This document shows, in pieces, positions 60,900-64,000 of a stretch of DNA of 64,000 bases (within the stretch, counting starts at the first letter, position 1; each line of letters opens with the position of its first letter). Made by a program: the position numbers and the translations under genes. Under the pieces are notes generated by a model. It was given only the letters and a program-made list of their open reading frames with translations. It made no database searches and was not told the DNA's origin. Source of the DNA: Osmia lignaria lignaria (lineage: Eukaryota > Arthropoda > Insecta > Hymenoptera > Megachilidae); assembly GCF_051020975.1 (NCBI RefSeq), contig NW_027478168.1, forward strand, positions 682,001-746,000. The letters are read 5' to 3'.

Positions 60900-63660
60900 A
60901 TCATAGAACATAAAAAGTAGGAAACTTAATTCTCTACAAAAAAGGTCTCTTAACATTTTGCCATAGCTCGCTTCGTTTCCGAGATATTTGCAGATTTATC
61001 TCAAGGGAAGGGGCCTGACGGACATATTTCGAGATATTTCTTCTTCTTGTTGTTCTTCTTCTGCACAGCTAAGCTGGAAGTGGCATTTGCGGCTCGCACT
61101 AGTGCAGAGTTATCTCAAAGAAAGGGGCCACGGTGTTTCTGTATCTCTATTATGTTGGTGCGGCTTCGGAACTTTTAAATATCTCGATATATCTCGAAAA
61201 CTACGCTTCTGATCAAAAAATATCATAGAACATAAATTGTAGGAAACAAAATTCTCTACAAAAAACGTCTCTTAACATTTTGCCGTAGCTTGCTTCGTTT
61301 CCGAGATATTTGCAGATTCAGCTCAAAGGAACGGGCCTGACGGACATATTTCGAGATATTTCTTCTTCTTGTTGTTCTTCTTCTGCACAGCTAAGCTGGA
61401 AGTGGCATTTGCGGCTCGCACTAGTGCAGAGTTATCTCAAAGAAAGGGGCCACGGTGTTTCTGTATCTCTATTATGTTGGTGCGGCTTCGGAACTTTTAA
61501 ATATCTCGATATATCTCGAAAACTACGCTTCTGATCAAAAAATATCATAGAACATAACTTGTAGGAAACATAATTCTCTACAAATAAGGTCTCTTAACAT
61601 TTTGCCATAGCTCGCTTCGTTTCCGAGATATTTGCAGATTTATCTCAAGGGAAGGGGCCTGACGGACATATTTCGAGATATTTCTTCTTCTTGTTGTTCT
61701 TCTTCTGCACAGCTAAGCTGGAAGTGGCATTTGCAGCTCGCAATAGTGCAGAGTTATCTCAAAGAAAGGGGCCACGGTGTTTCTGTATCTCTATTATGCT
61801 GGTGCGGCTTCGGAACTTTTAAATATCTTGATATATCTCGAGAACTACGCATCTCATCAAAAAATATCATAGAATATAAAAAGTAGGAAACTTAATTCTC
61901 TACAAAAAAGGTCTCTTAACATTTTGCCATAGCTCGCTTCGTTTCCGAGATATTTGCAGATTTATCTCAAGGGAAGGGGCCTGATGGACATATTTCGAGA
62001 TATTTCTTCTTCTTGTTGTTCTTCTTCTGCACAGCTAAGCTGGAAGTGTCATTTGCGGCTCGCACTAGTGCAGAGTTATCTCAAAGAAAGGGGCCACGGT
62101 GTTTCTGTATCTCTATTATGTTGGTGCGGCTTCGGAACTTTTAAATATCTCGATATATCTCGAAAACTACGCTTCTGATCAAAAAATATCATAGAACATA
62201 ACTTGTAGGAAACATAATTCTCTACAAAAAACGTCTCTTAACATTTTGCCATAGCTCGCTTCGTTTCCGAGATATTTGCAGATTTATCTCAAGGGAAGGG
62301 GCCTGACGGACATATTTCGAGATATTTCATCTTCTTGTTGTTCTTCTTCTGCACAGCTAAGCTGGAAGTGGCATTTGCGGCTCGCACTAGTGCAGAGTTA
62401 TCTCAAAGAAAGGGGCCACGGTGTTTCTGTATCTCTATTATGTTGGTGCGGCTTCGGAACTTTTAAATATCTCGATATATCTCGAAAACTACGCTTCTGA
62501 TCAAAAAATATCATAGAACATAAATTGTAGGAAACAAAATTCTCTACAAAAAACGTCTCTTAACATTTTGCCATAGCTTGCTTCGTTTCCGAGATATTTG
62601 CAGATTCAGCTCAAAGGAACGGGCCTGACGGACATATTTCGAGATATTTCTTCTTCTTGTTGTTCTTCTTCTGCACAGCTAAGCTGGAAGTGGCATTTGC
62701 GGCTCGCACTAGTGCAGAGTTATCTCAAAGAAAGGGGCCACGGTGTTTCTGTATCTCTATTATGTTGGTGCGGCTTCGGAACTTTTAAATATCTCGATAT
62801 ATCTCGAAAACTACGCTTCTGATCAAAAAATATCATAGAACATAACTTGTAGGAAACATAATTCTCTACAAATAAGGTCTCTTAACATTTTGCCATAGCT
62901 CGCTTCGTTTCCGAGATATTTGCAGATTTATCTCAAGGGAAGGGGCCTGACGGACATATTTCGAGATATTTCTTCTTCTTGTTGTTCTTCTTCTGCACAG
63001 CTAAGCTGGAAGTGGCATTTGCAGCTCGCAATAGTGCAGAGTTATCTCAAAGAAAGGGGCCACGGTGTTTCTGTATCTCTATTATGCTGGTGCGGCTTCG
63101 GAACTTTTAAATATCTTGATATATCTCGAGAACTACGCATCTCATCAAAAAATATCATAGAATATAAAAAGTAGGAAACTTAATTCTCTACAAAAAAGGT
63201 CTCTTAACATTTTGCCATAGCTCGCTTCGTTTCCGAGATATTTGCAGATTTATCTCAAGGGAAGGGGCCTGATGGACATATTTCGAGATATTTCTTCTTC
63301 TTGTTGTTCTTCTTCTGCACAGCTAAGCTGGAAGTGTCATTTGCGGCTCGCACTAGTGCAGAGTTATCTCAAAGAAAGGGGCCACGGTGTTTCTGTATCT
63401 CTATTATGTTGGTGCGGCTTCGGAACTTTTAAATATCTCGATATATCTCGAAAACTACGCTTCTGATCAAAAAATATCATAGAACATAACTTGTAGGAAA
63501 CATAATTCTCTACAAAAAACGTCTCTTAACATTTTGCCATAGCTCGCTTCGTTTCCGAGATATTTGCAGATTTATCTCAAGGGAAGGGGCCTGACGGACA
63601 TATTTCGAGATATTTCTTCTTCTTGTTGTTCTTCTTCTGCACAGCTAAGCTGGAAGTGGC
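60900..63660. repeat. Four-monomer repeat, 1,288 bp, two tandem copies (second set)
   Basis: About 60988-62275 is repeated at 62276-63563. Marks are aaacaaaattctc with tagcttgcttcg, ttcagctcaaaggaacggg, the ctcatcaaaaaa monomer and the cctgatggacat monomer. One difference is ttcatcttcttg (62327). The monomers on either side (60344 and 63564, both with ctgtgtctctatt and followed by ccatcgctcgc) match at 3,220 bp (10 x 322), so a larger unit begins to repeat at the window end. Confidence 0.85.
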
Positions 63661-64000
63661 ATTTACAGCTCGCAATAGTGCAGAGTTATCTCAAGGAAAG
63701 GGGCCACGGTGTTTCTGTGTCTCTATTATGTTGGTGCGGCTTCGGAACTTTTAAATATCTTGATATATCTCGAGAACTACGCATCTGATCAAAAAATATC
63801 ATAGAACATAAAAAGTAGGAAACTTAATTCTCTACAAAAAAGGTCTCTTAACATTTTGCCATCGCTCGCTTCGTTTCCGAGATATTTGCAGATTTATCTC
63901 AAGGGAAGGGGCCTGACGGACATATTTCGCGATATTTCTTCTTCTTGTTGTTCTTCTTCTGCACAGCTAAGCTGGAAGTGGCATTTGCGGCTCGCACGAG

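Larger units (their letters stand above)
9360..64000. repeat. 322-bp satellite array, main segment (about 169.7 monomers)
   Basis: Head-to-tail monomers fill the window to its end, all in one orientation. From the landmark at 9485 to that at 63886 the distance is 17 bp less than 169 x 322. This is accounted for by five 3-bp losses in the pyrimidine tract (near 17605, 18890, 22108, 25003 and 27898), one 3-bp loss near 30640, one 1-bp loss near 35540 and 1-bp gains near 15790 and 20293. Typical landmarks per monomer are cgcttcgtttccgagata, ggaagtggcattt, ggccacggtgtttctgta, gcttcggaacttttaaata and gtctcttaacattttgcc. Most monomers carry an open frame of about 74 codons starting at TTG, not ATG; I treat it as non-coding. 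No canonical CENP-B box is visible. The array continues beyond the window. Confidence 0.98.

Noticed and set aside
9360..64000. CRISPR-like repeat array
   Set aside because: The repeats are direct head-to-tail 322-bp monomers with no spacers, and the context is eukaryotic satellite.
9360..64000. CENP-B box in the monomer
   Set aside because: The TTCG words in the monomer (cttcgtttcc, tttcgagat, cttcggaac) are not followed by the A and CGGG positions of the consensus.

Overview
The window is eukaryotic repetitive DNA, most likely from an insect or other arthropod. That is an inference from the style of the retrotransposon; no host gene is present to fix the species. Almost everything is one tandem satellite with a 322-bp monomer. 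About 5.7 copies lie left (1-1830) and about 169.7 copies right (9360-64000) of a single retrotransposon. No rRNA, tRNA, CRISPR or host protein gene is visible. The setting fits centromeric or pericentromeric heterochromatin, but nothing in the sequence proves centromere function.

Retrotransposon (1831-9359, 7,529 bp, minus strand). This is a Ty3/gypsy-type LTR element inserted into one satellite monomer with a 4-bp target duplication (ggat). Its two 741-bp LTRs differ at one base. Read on the minus strand the order is: 5' LTR (8619-9359), tRNA-Leu-type primer site, leader with two hairpin repeats, gag with a CCHC knuckle, pol in the -1 frame (protease, reverse transcriptase, RNase H, a long tether with a macro-like stretch, integrase), a small cysteine-rich third ORF overlapping the pol stop, polypurine tract, and 3' LTR (1831-2571). 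The gag-pol overlap carries T TTA AAC in the gag frame, followed 8 nt later by a sequence that can fold as an H-type pseudoknot. All reading frames are open, so the copy looks young and possibly autonomous.

Satellite. Monomers keep a 322-bp period with very few indels: 3-bp losses, 1-bp gains or losses, net -17 bp over 169 periods. The first ~14 kb is a mosaic of more divergent monomers. From ~14.5 kb on, the array is built of nested recent amplifications of different sizes: a 14-mer offset (4,503 bp), a 4-mer (1,285 bp), a 9-mer in three near-identical tandem copies (2,895 bp), a 7-mer offset (2,254 bp), another 9-mer (2,898 bp, two copies), a 15/16-mer (4,830/5,152 bp), two separate 4-mers (1,288 bp) and a 10-mer offset (3,220 bp). 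This is the pattern expected from repeated unequal exchange. Each monomer has a 27-bp internal direct repeat 114 bp apart, a dyad, a pyrimidine-rich tract and an A-tract-rich end.
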